This document shows, piece after piece, positions 40,908 to 49,608 of a stretch of DNA of 64,000 nt. The stretch spans positions 3,844,001-3,908,000 of the forward strand of contig CP121314.1 in assembly GCA_043557195.1 (NCBI GenBank). Direction: 5' to 3'. Within the stretch, counting starts at the first letter, position 1. Every line of letters starts with the position of its first letter. This DNA comes from Jejuia sp043557195. GTDB lineage: Bacteria; Bacteroidota; Bacteroidia; Flavobacteriales; Flavobacteriaceae. The position numbers were made by a program, and so were the translations under genes. Below the pieces are notes generated by a model. That model saw nothing but the letters and a program-made list of their open reading frames with translations, was not told where the DNA came from and made no database searches.

Positions 40908-41402
40908 TTAAGTCAATTGCTTACACATCCTATAATCATCCATCACAAAACCATTTCCAATATCAATTATAATTTCGCCTAAATTTTCAAAACCTAAGGT
41001 TTCATAGGCTTTTATGGAGTTCCTATTGCCTTTGTTTACCGTAAGAGAAATACTGTTGCATCCCAAATTTTTAGCTTCATTTTCAACAAATAGCATTGCA
41101 GTTTTACCAAAACCCTTTCCGCGTTCAGATTTCAATATGTATAACTTACTTAGGAATAAATTTTGTTCTTCCTTTTTAATTGAAATATACCCAACGGATT
41201 CATTTTCAGACATTAAAATGTAATAGCGATAGCCTTCAGAAACTTGCTGTTTTACAGTTTCTTCCGACTGAAACTTATGTAACATATAGTCTACCTGTGG
41301 TTTTCCAATGATAGGTATATAATGCTCTCGCCAGATGGTATCCGCTAACACTTCAATAGTTTTAAAATGGTCGTCTGAGGAAGCTGTTAAGAAACTAATC
41401 AT
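40908..41402 (-). CDS. GNAT family N-acetyltransferase
   Basis: The 164-residue acetyl-CoA-dependent transferase has the core motif SKLYILKSERGKGFGKTAMLFVENEA at about residues 93-118 and LTVNKGNRNSIKAYETLGFE near 126-145. The frame continues upstream to 41465, but that part reads antisense-like (MASFCFGRCHISF) and overlaps the trhA gene; the ATG at 41402, overlapping the trhA stop by 4 bp (ATGA), is the natural start. The substrate is unknown. Confidence 0.88.
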   Translation of the reverse strand: MISFLTASSDDHFKTIEVLADTIWREHYIPIIGKPQVDYMLHKFQSEETVKQQVSEGYRYYILMSENESVGYISIKKEEQNLFLSKLYILKSERGKGFGKTAMLFVENEAKNLGCNSISLTVNKGNRNSIKAYETLGFENLGEIIIDIGNGFVMDDYRMCKQLT

Positions 41403-42025
41403 ATCACAAATAAAAATATCATAAAGAAATGAAATATGGCACCTGCCAAAACAAAAAGATGCCATATTACATGGTTATACGGTATTTTTTCGATGGCATA
41501 AAATAGAATTCCAACTGTATAAGCTAGTCCACCAGCAAATAAAAATAGAATGCCATTGCTATGTATCAGATTAGATAGGTTTGTAAAATCAAAAACAATT
41601 AACCAACCCATTGCCAAATAAAGAAGTGTAGAAAAAATTTCAAATTTACCTGTAAAAAATACTTTAAGAATTACACCAAAAGCAGCAATACCCCAAACCA
41701 CGTAAAACAAGGTCCATCCTAAACTTTGTTCTAAAGTAATAAGCAGCACAGGCGTATAAGTTCCTGCAATTAAAAGATAAATACTTATATGATCTACAAT
41801 CCTAAAATAATGTTTTTTCGATTCGCTTTTAACCGAGTGATAAAAGGTAGAGGCTGTAAAAAGAACAATAATTGAAACACCATAAATAATAACACTAGCT
41901 AAACTATATTCTGTTTTTTTAGTTTCAAAAACAATGAGAAGAATTAAAGCTACAATTCCAAAAACTGCACCAATAGCATGACTTACAGCATTCAGTTTTT
42001 CTTCAAAGGCTGTTTGAATACGCAT
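41399..42025 (-). CDS. trhA: TrhA/hemolysin III family membrane protein
   Basis: The 208-residue protein has seven hydrophobic helices and the family N-terminus EEKLNAVSHAIGAVFGIVAL, ASTFYHSVKSESKKHYFRIVDHISIYLLIAGTYTPV near residues 57-92, and the C-terminal VIWHLFVLAGAIFHF. TrhA-like (PAQR) proteins have been linked to membrane fluidity; the haemolysin name is historical. It lies 2 bp after the DUF4294 stop and overlaps the acetyltransferase gene. Confidence 0.93.
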   Translation of the reverse strand: MRIQTAFEEKLNAVSHAIGAVFGIVALILLIVFETKKTEYSLASVIIYGVSIIVLFTASTFYHSVKSESKKHYFRIVDHISIYLLIAGTYTPVLLITLEQSLGWTLFYVVWGIAAFGVILKVFFTGKFEIFSTLLYLAMGWLIVFDFTNLSNLIHSNGILFLFAGGLAYTVGILFYAIEKIPYNHVIWHLFVLAGAIFHFFMIFLFVI

Positions 42026-42027
42026 AC

Positions 42028-42708
42028 TTATGGCGTTTTAGTTTTTCCGTAAATCCACTTGTCGGTAAGATCTAAAAAACTAATATCCAAAGCAGATTTT
42101 TGTCGTTCTAAACGGCCACTCTGGAAGTTCCGTTGCAGAATGTCTTCAATTAAATAGTCTTCCTTTTCGTTCCATGGATCGTATTCCTTTTTCAACTTAA
42201 TATCAAAAACATTTGCGGTGGTATTATACCAAAATGCACGCCAACCATTACGCAATTCCTTAACTAAATCAAAAGCTGTACGTCCCGTTTGTCTATGAAT
42301 CAGTTTCACTAAAATTTGCCCCTCCGTCCGTGTTAATTTCTTCAATTCATCGGAAAACTCACCTTCAATATACTTCTGTACTTTCTTTGTGTAGCGCTTT
42401 CTTTGACGCTTTTTTGTAATACTCTGTAAGCGTTTGGTTAATGAGTCCAAGCGTTCAGCAGCCATTTTTGCATAAGGGTAAACTTTTATCGTTTTTCGCC
42501 GTAAAATCAAATAGCGAATCCTATCCTCCTTACTATCAAATTCCAACTTATGCAGCAACATCACCTCGTCCAAATCTATCGCTGTTTTAGGTATAGAATC
42601 GCCCTCAACAACAATATAAGTTACATCGGTAGAATCCTGCGCAACGGTATTTATTTGGGTAAACCCTAAAAACGGCAAAAGGATAAATATGTATTTCAAA
42701 TAATTCAT
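42028..42708 (-). CDS. DUF4294 family secreted protein
   Basis: The 226-residue protein has a signal peptide (MNYLKYIFILLPFLGFTQI...) and a DUF4294 domain from about residue 30: PKTAIDLDEVMLLHKLEF, RYLILRRKTIKVYPYAKMAAERLDSL, a very basic KKRQRKRYTKKVQKYIEGEF and TEGQILVKLIHRQTGRTAFDLVKELRNGWRAFWYNTTANVF. The family is specific to Bacteroidetes and of unknown function. It is the first gene of a three-gene operon. Confidence 0.9.
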   Translation of the reverse strand: MNYLKYIFILLPFLGFTQINTVAQDSTDVTYIVVEGDSIPKTAIDLDEVMLLHKLEFDSKEDRIRYLILRRKTIKVYPYAKMAAERLDSLTKRLQSITKKRQRKRYTKKVQKYIEGEFSDELKKLTRTEGQILVKLIHRQTGRTAFDLVKELRNGWRAFWYNTTANVFDIKLKKEYDPWNEKEDYLIEDILQRNFQSGRLERQKSALDISFLDLTDKWIYGKTKTP

Positions 42709-42796
42709 GTTAAATCTCTTGGAGCAATTCTGATACCAAAATTAATAATTTACAAGTTGCTACACTATTTTATCTTCAAATTCAAATTGTTATTTA

Positions 42797-42960
42797 GGGC
42801 ATTACCCCGCATTAAGCCAATAATTTTTGTTAACTCTAGTAGTTTGCATTTCTAGAAATAACAAAAAACCCTTCTTGTAAAGAGCGGGGTCGGGCTATCC
42901 GTTAATAGTTTTGGCTCAATGCGCGCCTCGCCAAAAGCTGCCACTACTATCCCTAATGCG
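42797..42960 (+). repeat. REP-like dispersed repeat, copy 5 (long, interrupted)
   Basis: It starts GGGCATTACCCCGC, has about 80 bp of unrelated AT-rich DNA, then resumes with GCGGGGTCGGGCTATCC, the inner hairpin AGTTTTGGC/GCCAAAAGCT and the end CTATCCCTAATGC. Alignment with copies 1 and 3 suggests an insertion near the left end. It lies in the 350-bp gap between the divergent DUF4294 and M42 peptidase genes; no gene is seen in the rest of the gap. Confidence 0.6.
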
Positions 42961-43058
42961 GGCAGTGTCTAAATATTTTACTTTAGATACGTTAAAAATG
43001 CATTTCTAGAACTTTAAAATCATATTAATATTTTATTTTAGTGCAAAATCTTAAACAC

Positions 43059-44147
43059 ATGGCAAAAAAGACGATTTTGAACAAAAAATCATTAGACTTT
43101 TTAGAAAAATATTTAAACAATGCGGCTCCAACAGGTTATGAGTGGGACGGACAAAAACTATGGATGGATTATCTAAAACCATACGTTGACGAGTTCATTA
43201 CAGATACATATGGGTCCGCCGTAGGTGTTATTAATCCAGAAGCAAAATACAAAGTAGTTATAGAAGGACACGCCGATGAAATTTCATGGTATGTAAATTA
43301 CATAAGTGATAACGGCTTAATTTATGTTATACGAAATGGTGGGAGTGATCACCAAATTGCACCAAGTAAGGTTGTTAATATCCATACTAAAAATGGTATA
43401 GTAAAAGGTGTCTTTGGATGGCCAGCAATACATACCAGAAACAAAGCCAAAGAAGAGCCTCCAAAACCAGATAATATTTTTATTGATTGTGGATGTAAAG
43501 ACAAGGAAGAAGTAGAAAAACTTGGAGTTCATGTCGGTTGTGTTATTACTTATCCAGATGAGTTTCATGTTTTAAACGGTGACAAATTTGTATGTCGTGC
43601 TATTGATAACCGCATGGGAGGATTTATGATTGCTGAAGTAGCGCGGTTACTAAAAGAAAATAAGAAGAAGTTGCCTTTTGGTTTATATGTTACAAATGCA
43701 GTGCAAGAAGAAATTGGTTTACGAGGTGCCGAAATGATTACCGAAACTATTAAACCAAATGTAGCCATTGTAACAGATGTAACTCATGACACCACAACGC
43801 CTATGATTGATAAGAAAAAGGCAGGTCATTTGGAAATAGGCAAGGGGCCAGTTGTGGCTTACGCACCAGCAGTACAGCAAAAATTACGCGATTTAATTAC
43901 AGACACCGCAGAGGCTAAGAAAATACCATTCCAACGTTCTGCACTATCAAGAGCAACAGGTACAGATACCGATGCGTTCGCGTATAGTAATGGCGGTGTG
44001 GCTTCTGCATTAATTTCATTACCATTGCGCTACATGCATACCACGGTAGAAATGGTACATAGAGAAGATGTAGAAAACGTAATTAAACTAATCTATGAAA
44101 CTGTTTTGAATATAAAAGACGGTGATAGTTTTAGTTATTTTGAATAG
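43059..44147 (+). CDS. M42 family metallopeptidase (aminopeptidase)
   Basis: This self-assembling cytoplasmic aminopeptidase has two metal ions. The ligands are visible in order: VIEGHADEISWYV (His and the catalytic Asp), CRAIDNRMGG (bridging Asp), AVQEEIGLRGA (Glu-Glu), VTDVTHDT and LRYMHTTVEM (His). The 362-residue protein starts at the ATG 43059; an in-frame GTG at 43041 adds six residues that are not family-like. It is monocistronic, followed by a tRNA gene about 95 bp on. Confidence 0.93.
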   Translation: MAKKTILNKKSLDFLEKYLNNAAPTGYEWDGQKLWMDYLKPYVDEFITDTYGSAVGVINPEAKYKVVIEGHADEISWYVNYISDNGLIYVIRNGGSDHQIAPSKVVNIHTKNGIVKGVFGWPAIHTRNKAKEEPPKPDNIFIDCGCKDKEEVEKLGVHVGCVITYPDEFHVLNGDKFVCRAIDNRMGGFMIAEVARLLKENKKKLPFGLYVTNAVQEEIGLRGAEMITETIKPNVAIVTDVTHDTTTPMIDKKKAGHLEIGKGPVVAYAPAVQQKLRDLITDTAEAKKIPFQRSALSRATGTDTDAFAYSNGGVASALISLPLRYMHTTVEMVHREDVENVIKLIYETVLNIKDGDSFSYFE

Positions 44148-44242
44148 ATAAATTTACTTCAAATTAAAAAACTTTTGTCTTGTTTTATAGGGAAGATGTT
44201 TTATATTTGCACCGCTTTTAAATTAAGTTTTAAAATGTCAAT

Positions 44243-44316
44243 GGTCGAGTAGCTCAGCTGGATAGAGCATCTGCCTTCTAAGCAGACGGTCACAGGTTCG
44301 AATCCTGTCTAGATGG
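44243..44316 (+). tRNA. tRNA-Arg (anticodon UCU) with mismatched acceptor stem
   Basis: D-stem GCTC/GAGC, anticodon stem TCTGC/GCAGA with loop CTTCTAA (anticodon TCT) and T-arm ACAGG-TTCGAAT-CCTGT all pair well. The acceptor stem is odd: GGTCGAG (44243-44249) against CTAGATG (44309-44315) gives G-G at 1:72 and G-A at 5:68, with a G-U at 2:71. A normal 3' strand would be CTCGATC or similar. No CCA is encoded. The gene may be functional with the wrong 3' end, or damaged. It sits at the edge of the glycan-degradation cassette. Confidence 0.8.
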
Positions 44317-44340
44317 AATTACAACGTAAGTTATATTAGG

Positions 44341-44533
44341 TTAATAAGGTTTGCTATTTAAAGGGTAATAATTGAGAACATAAGTTACAGGCGTATAATT
44401 ATTGTTATCCACAATCAGTTTTGTAACATTATCGATTCCTCCCTATATACCCATATAATTCTATCCACTTTTTTAGTTGCCCCATGGCATAGAAACCTTC
44501 TAATGGAAAGTCATACAAACCCTAATCTGTATT
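44341..44533 (-). pseudogene. Decayed ORF remnant downstream of the tRNA
   Basis: Two adjacent minus-strand frames read as protein-like text: GLYDFPLEGFYAMGQLKKWI followed by ELYGYIG in one, then IDNVTKLIVDNNNYTPVTY and VLNYYPLNSKPY with a stop at 44341 in the other. A frameshift separates them and the upstream part has in-frame stops. This looks like the tail of a broken gene, perhaps of a lipoprotein; the family is not recognised. The 280-bp gap 44317-44596 holds nothing else. Confidence 0.35.
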
Positions 44534-44596
44534 ATTTTAAATACTTAACTAGGAAATATTATTGGTTGAATTAGGGTAATCTAAGTTAAGTCATTT

Positions 44597-45304
44597 TTAT
44601 TCCGTCGAGAAGCTCCATACACGTCCTATGGCTTGTCCACCTTTATCGTCCTTTGCTACAACCTTCCAATAATATGTAGTTGTGGCGTTTAAGTCAACAT
44701 TTAATGTCTTTTCGTTCTGGTTGTTCCCAACTTTAGTTGTGGGGTCGGTTGCCGTACCAAAATACACATCATAGGTTATCGGGTCATTGTCCACATCAGT
44801 TGTATTCCATTGCAGTGTGGTTGATGCACTTGATACTGTTCCTCTATCAGTGGGACTTATAGCTTGTGCAGGAAAGGGGATATGGTTTACTTCTGGGTTT
44901 CCTTCTGTATAAAACTGGAACACACTAGAATAGTCACTTTCCAATCCCTTACTGTCTATTGATTTAACACGCCAATAATAAATAACACCCTTTTCTAAAG
45001 ATACTATTCTTGTTGTTGCAGAAGAGCTTAGTGTTTGGGTATTAGATGTAAACTGTTCGTCCTTTGAAATTTCTAAAATATAGGATACATTATCTCCATT
45101 GGGGTCAGTTGTTGCTCCCCAAGAAAACTCTAATGTATTTGTTGAACACAACAAATTATTTGTAGGGAAAAATAAACTGCTTACAGCTTCTGGTGCTTTG
45201 TTTTCTTCTTTTGGTGGAGGTGTACCATCATCCCCACCGCTAGAGCAACCAATAATCACTAATATTGATAGGCTTAAAATGTATGTGATATTTATCTTTT
45301 TCAT
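44597..45304 (-). CDS. Lipoprotein with two fibronectin type III-like domains
   Basis: The 235-residue lipoprotein has signal sequence MKKINITYILSLSILVIIGC and lipobox at Cys20, followed by a Gly/Asp/Pro/Lys linker. Two FN3-like modules follow at about residues 43-135 (LEFSWGATTDPNGDNVSYILEIS, YYWRVKSIDSKG) and 140-235 (LQWNTTDVDNDPITYDVYFG, YYWKVVAKDDKGG). It probably binds or presents glycan at the cell surface. The frame extends to 45322 but the ATG at 45304, 4 bp after the stop of the beta-helix gene, gives a clean signal peptide. It is the last gene of the cassette. Confidence 0.85.
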   Translation of the reverse strand: MKKINITYILSLSILVIIGCSSGGDDGTPPPKEENKAPEAVSSLFFPTNNLLCSTNTLEFSWGATTDPNGDNVSYILEISKDEQFTSNTQTLSSSATTRIVSLEKGVIYYWRVKSIDSKGLESDYSSVFQFYTEGNPEVNHIPFPAQAISPTDRGTVSSASTTLQWNTTDVDNDPITYDVYFGTATDPTTKVGNNQNEKTLNVDLNATTTYYWKVVAKDDKGGQAIGRVWSFSTE

Positions 45305-45308
45305 AGTG

Positions 45309-48176
45309 TTATTGTTTAACAATTTTAATATTCAAAGGTTGGTCTAGAACCAATTTTGCGAAATATATGCCTGCAGGCCTTGAGGTTAAATCAAAATTAA
45401 TCTTACCATCATTAATGGTGTACACTTTAGACGAAATCAACCTTGACTGTATATCATAGATTTCAATTGGAATTCTTCCTTGATCTATTGGCATTGCTAT
45501 CTGAAAACGTCCAGAAGTAGGATTAGGGTAGGTTTGTACATCTGCATAAAAATCGATAGACTTTATAAGTTCACCCTCACAATCTTTGTCTGTCTTTACC
45601 TTAACAGTATCTCCTTGAGAGACAGCCAATGAGAACGAAGACGCCATTGTTTTTAAAACTATTTTATTATTCAATTCTACAGTATATGGCGGCGTACCAG
45701 AGGTAACTTCTACTTGGAGGTTCTTGTTATTCAATAATGTTTTAGACGTAAAGCCATCAATTTTAGCAATATTAACTATGAAACACTGTTCCTGGGATTC
45801 ACCTTTGATGCGAATACAAATGTCATGTTCTCCAGTAGCAATATTTTCAAAAAGTTTTTCATTGGTAAATTCAGAATTTGTACCATCAAGAGTAATTTCA
45901 TAATCACCACTAATGCTGGCAACAATATTAATAGTACCATTATTTTTATCTGGACATGTTTCTGATGAAACAGCGATAGTATATTGTACCTCAATTTCTA
46001 ATGTTGTTTTTTCCAGAAAATCAGGAATAGTTAAATCTGATCCCGCATTTAACACTCGATTTCCTCCTTCCAATGCGCCAGCGTCTGGGTTTGAAGAACT
46101 AGTTATACCTGAAATTTCTATTCCAGCATTTTTGGCAGTTGAACTATTTAACAACGTGAAATCTCCGTTTGATGCGTCTACAAAATTGTTACCTTGGCTG
46201 GAGAAATCCATAAGCACATTGTTCTCTGGATTAAACATGTAATTATAATTTGCACAATGCGTTGTGTATTCATCCCAATCAGTAGTATTAAGGCTAGGAC
46301 TTGGATTTAATGTTACCCAACCAAGGTTGCCACCTGTAGAACTTAGTACTTGGCGAACATAGCTTAATCGATAAACTGATTCGTTCATGAAGATATTGTT
46401 AGCAAAATGACCGTCTTCCATACTTCCTGATGCATCTGCTTCGGGGACTCCCAATTCTTGCCAATTATCAATTTCTATATTCCAGATACTACAAAATTCG
46501 TCATAATTCCAAACAGTATTGTTATAATAGTTAACAGGGTTTTGCATTCTATTATATCTAGGTCCTAAATATAAAAACTCACCAACCCGTTCAATATCAA
46601 CAGGTCCGTTATAATTATCTGATTTAAAATTATAAATCAGGTTATGATGCGCGGTATAGTTTTCGATATCCTCCATATAAAAAGCAACAATTTTTTGCTT
46701 ATTGTAGTTCCCATCAGAAACTGGTAAACCTTGAACATCATGCACTTTGTTGTAAGCGATAGTACTACCTTTTAAATCAATAGAACCTATTCTACCTGTA
46801 CTTGTTCCTTGCAAGGAACCGGCATCTTCTCCCAATTTCATAGCTCCATAAAAATCAGAATCTAGGATGTCTACCTTAGCATCTCCGCCATCTATTCGAA
46901 TATGGAATCTTCCAGCCTTCCCAAATGTACATTTGCTAATACTTGTGTTATCGGCTTTATTAATGTGTATCCCTGATGCAAAAACACCAACCCAACCAAA
47001 ATTATCTATAGTACAATTTTCAAAACTGTTATTATCTCCGCTGATAAGTGCTACCATATTTCCCCAGCTATTACCAATGTAAGTGTCTTTAAAGGAGTTG
47101 TTAGAGCTGTTTCTTAAGTAAATTCCCTTTTTATCAGTATCGTTTTGTCCATACCCATTTGGTGTCCAAAATGGATATAAATATCTAAACGTACATTTAT
47201 CTATAGAAGTGGAGTTTGTAGACTGCGCATCAACATTACCAGCAACAAAATTTATTCCTTCAATGTTTATTCCACTTTGGTTGCTTAAAACAAGAACTCT
47301 TTCTCGGGTTTGAAGCTCAATACGACTATTATTAATATTTTCACCAACTCTTGGAAAATAATATAAATTATCACCTTCAATAAACCACTCTCCAGGGGTG
47401 TCTACCAAATTCTTGTGAAGGACAAAACCCCAGCTAAATTTAAATCTTGATTCTGCTATAGCTCCTTCTGCTTTCCAATCGGTATTATTGTTAATGGCTT
47501 TAAAAGAAACTGTGTTTCCTGAATTACCAACAATATTACCGTATACATACCTGCGCATTTTACCAGTCATAGCTCTAATAACACCTCCTGTTAAATCTAC
47601 ATTTGGGAGCGTAGTCTCATCAAAAGTAATTTGGCCAGTAGCATTAGCTCCTGCAGGTTTAGACCCATTAATTAATGGTGCAAAACCGCCTTCATTATTA
47701 GGGGAGATAACCTCCATCATTTGGTTGATAGTTCTGTTTGGGTGTCGTCCTAATTTTTGAATATGTCCATCAGAAAACAATTGACTATAATCTGTTTCTA
47801 TATTTAAACCTGAAATATTAATGACCTTAACACCAGGCAAACCTGAAGCATCGGTCCATGTTCCTGTTACAACTTCAGCACCCGTTACTAAAACATAATC
47901 ATTTTGATGATTTCTGAACGTAAGGTTGTTTTTATTTACTAATATGCGTTCTCTGTAAATGCCTTCATGAATTATTATGGCATCACCACTTGAGGCTTGA
48001 CCAATAGCTTCATTAATAGAGTAAATTTTGCTGGGGTCTTCAGTGATCGTGCCTTCAATCCATGGAATTTCGGTGGAATACACGTGTATTTCGTTTTGGG
48101 CAATGGCACCAAAAAAGTTGAAACATAAAAATGCAAATACGAACATTGCCTTAATAACTAGCCTTTCTTTTTTCAT
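45309..48176 (-). CDS. T9SS-secreted right-handed beta-helix protein, probable glycan-active enzyme
   Basis: The 955-residue protein has a signal peptide (ends near residue 27), an N-terminal DUF1565-like start (SINEAIGQASSGDAIIIHEGIYRERILVNKNNLTF, residues 52-86), a long parallel beta-helix to about residue 700 (repeats such as NNSFKDTYIGNSWG and NTSISKCTFGKAG), and linker domains. The last 70 residues are a type A T9SS sorting domain (TYPNPTSGRFQIAMP...DLTSRPAGIYFAKL). Similar proteins act on alginate, carrageenan or other uronic or sulfated glycans; the family and substrate are not determined. Confidence 0.85.
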   Translation of the reverse strand: MKKERLVIKAMFVFAFLCFNFFGAIAQNEIHVYSTEIPWIEGTITEDPSKIYSINEAIGQASSGDAIIIHEGIYRERILVNKNNLTFRNHQNDYVLVTGAEVVTGTWTDASGLPGVKVINISGLNIETDYSQLFSDGHIQKLGRHPNRTINQMMEVISPNNEGGFAPLINGSKPAGANATGQITFDETTLPNVDLTGGVIRAMTGKMRRYVYGNIVGNSGNTVSFKAINNNTDWKAEGAIAESRFKFSWGFVLHKNLVDTPGEWFIEGDNLYYFPRVGENINNSRIELQTRERVLVLSNQSGINIEGINFVAGNVDAQSTNSTSIDKCTFRYLYPFWTPNGYGQNDTDKKGIYLRNSSNNSFKDTYIGNSWGNMVALISGDNNSFENCTIDNFGWVGVFASGIHINKADNTSISKCTFGKAGRFHIRIDGGDAKVDILDSDFYGAMKLGEDAGSLQGTSTGRIGSIDLKGSTIAYNKVHDVQGLPVSDGNYNKQKIVAFYMEDIENYTAHHNLIYNFKSDNYNGPVDIERVGEFLYLGPRYNRMQNPVNYYNNTVWNYDEFCSIWNIEIDNWQELGVPEADASGSMEDGHFANNIFMNESVYRLSYVRQVLSSTGGNLGWVTLNPSPSLNTTDWDEYTTHCANYNYMFNPENNVLMDFSSQGNNFVDASNGDFTLLNSSTAKNAGIEISGITSSSNPDAGALEGGNRVLNAGSDLTIPDFLEKTTLEIEVQYTIAVSSETCPDKNNGTINIVASISGDYEITLDGTNSEFTNEKLFENIATGEHDICIRIKGESQEQCFIVNIAKIDGFTSKTLLNNKNLQVEVTSGTPPYTVELNNKIVLKTMASSFSLAVSQGDTVKVKTDKDCEGELIKSIDFYADVQTYPNPTSGRFQIAMPIDQGRIPIEIYDIQSRLISSKVYTINDGKINFDLTSRPAGIYFAKLVLDQPLNIKIVKQ

Positions 48177-48366
48177 AGTAGTTTAAGTTTCAAAAATTCA
48201 AATTGAAGTCAAATACAAAGTTCAGGAATAATCCTATCTACTTTGACAATAAATGTTTCAATTCGTAACATGAATGGTCAACTAAATCTGATATAGCCAT
48301 CTGAAAAGTAAATTCAAGATTTAAAGTAGGTGTATTTTATTGACTTAAAATGTCTTTATCAACGTT

Positions 48367-49602
48367 CTATTTTATATTTATAAATAAAAAAGAGGTGCTC
48401 ATATGTTGCTTTATCGATGCGTCATCGTATTTGATGGTAGCCTTTAAAAGGTATCTGCTTCCTGAAGACACTACTTTATCCAGTTTTAGGTCGTTCATGG
48501 TATACGAGTAGCCAGCTAGTGCTTTAACAGTTTCTTTATGAATTACCTTCTTTTTGTCATCGGTTAATTGCAATACAAGAGTGCGGTTTTTATTTAGCTT
48601 GTAACTTAATGGGACGCTTAAAGTTTTGGAAGATTCCAAGTCTATTTCTTCAGCATCAAAGGCAATAATTTCAGAGAAAACTTCAGTAGAGATACTGGTT
48701 TCATTTTTAGAAATAGTGTCGTTTGCTTCAATCAAGCTGTAGCTTCTTACCCAGTCATAATATACCGTGTTTTTTGTGGGGTCCGCTAATTCCTCATCGT
48801 TGGGTAACTCAATCCATGGGAATGGATAGGTTTCGCATACCAGGCGCATATACATAGCTTTATCCATTGGTGTTTTACTAATACTATCAAAAAACTTCTG
48901 ATGCTTGGGGTCTTCATGGTCATAATAATAGCTTGCTGATGTGGCATCTTTCCACCAGCCACCATATACATGAAAATTCTCCGAAGCCAATTCATTTTCA
49001 TTGACTAAAACCTGAGGTGCTCTATAATCGTGCCTTTCGCCATTACATTCTTTATACCAAAAATGTCCATTAGAATGCATGCCTTTGGCAAAATATTTCC
49101 CTTTGAAATCTCCCACGCGACCTATACATTCTTGAATGTCCCACTCTTGATGATAGCTGTCACAACCTTTCGGACCAGTACCTCCGCCACCTGAGAACCA
49201 AAAGGTGGCCGATAGAGTAGTTTTTGAAGCTTTCATTTTACATTCATAGTAGCCAAAATGTCCCATTTTTTTTGATACTACGGCACCTCCTTTTATGTTG
49301 AAAGTAGATTTTCCTACGATGGTGTCCTTTTTCATTTTTTCACCTTTTATTTGAAGAAAACCATCTTTTACTGATACTTGCGATTTCATAAATAAGCCTG
49401 GAGCTCTACCTTTCCAAGTGGGGTGGTAATCATACCATTTTGACGAATCCAAAGTTGCGCCGTTGAATTCATCTGATAAATCAGAATTCAGTACCCACCG
49501 TTTTCCCAGTGGAGGTTTTGGAGGGCCGTATTGTGCATGAATTGTAATTGAACCAAAGAGGCAAAGTAATAAAGCAGATATTAGAGAATGTTTTAATTTC
49601 AT
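48367..49602 (-). CDS. Secreted GH16 family glycoside hydrolase with C-terminal beta domain
   Basis: A signal peptide (ends near residue 23) is followed by a GH16 beta-jelly-roll domain at about residues 35-285. The retaining catalytic motif reads E-W-D-I-Q-E at 153-158 (nucleophile Glu153, acid/base Glu158). The flanking YGYYECKMKASK-like strand (GHFGYYECKMKASKTTLSATFW) and ASENFHVYGGWWKDATSASYYYD resemble agarase, porphyranase or kappa-carrageenase relatives more than laminarinases. About 120 residues of beta-rich sequence follow. It is spaced 6 bp from the PhoD-like gene. Confidence 0.85.
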   Translation of the reverse strand: MKLKHSLISALLLCLFGSITIHAQYGPPKPPLGKRWVLNSDLSDEFNGATLDSSKWYDYHPTWKGRAPGLFMKSQVSVKDGFLQIKGEKMKKDTIVGKSTFNIKGGAVVSKKMGHFGYYECKMKASKTTLSATFWFSGGGGTGPKGCDSYHQEWDIQECIGRVGDFKGKYFAKGMHSNGHFWYKECNGERHDYRAPQVLVNENELASENFHVYGGWWKDATSASYYYDHEDPKHQKFFDSISKTPMDKAMYMRLVCETYPFPWIELPNDEELADPTKNTVYYDWVRSYSLIEANDTISKNETSISTEVFSEIIAFDAEEIDLESSKTLSVPLSYKLNKNRTLVLQLTDDKKKVIHKETVKALAGYSYTMNDLKLDKVVSSGSRYLLKATIKYDDASIKQHMSTSFLFINIK

Positions 49603-49608
49603 TATAAA

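Noticed and set aside
41403..41465. Upstream extension of the acetyltransferase frame
   Set aside because: It overlaps the trhA coding region and reads unlike GNAT N-termini; the ATGA overlap at 41399-41402 gives a natural start.
48177..48366. Possible separate promoter in the 190-bp gap before the beta-helix gene
   Set aside because: TTTG stretches occur (for example GTATTTG) but none fits TAnnTTTG with a proper -33 box; no operator or terminator hairpin was seen.
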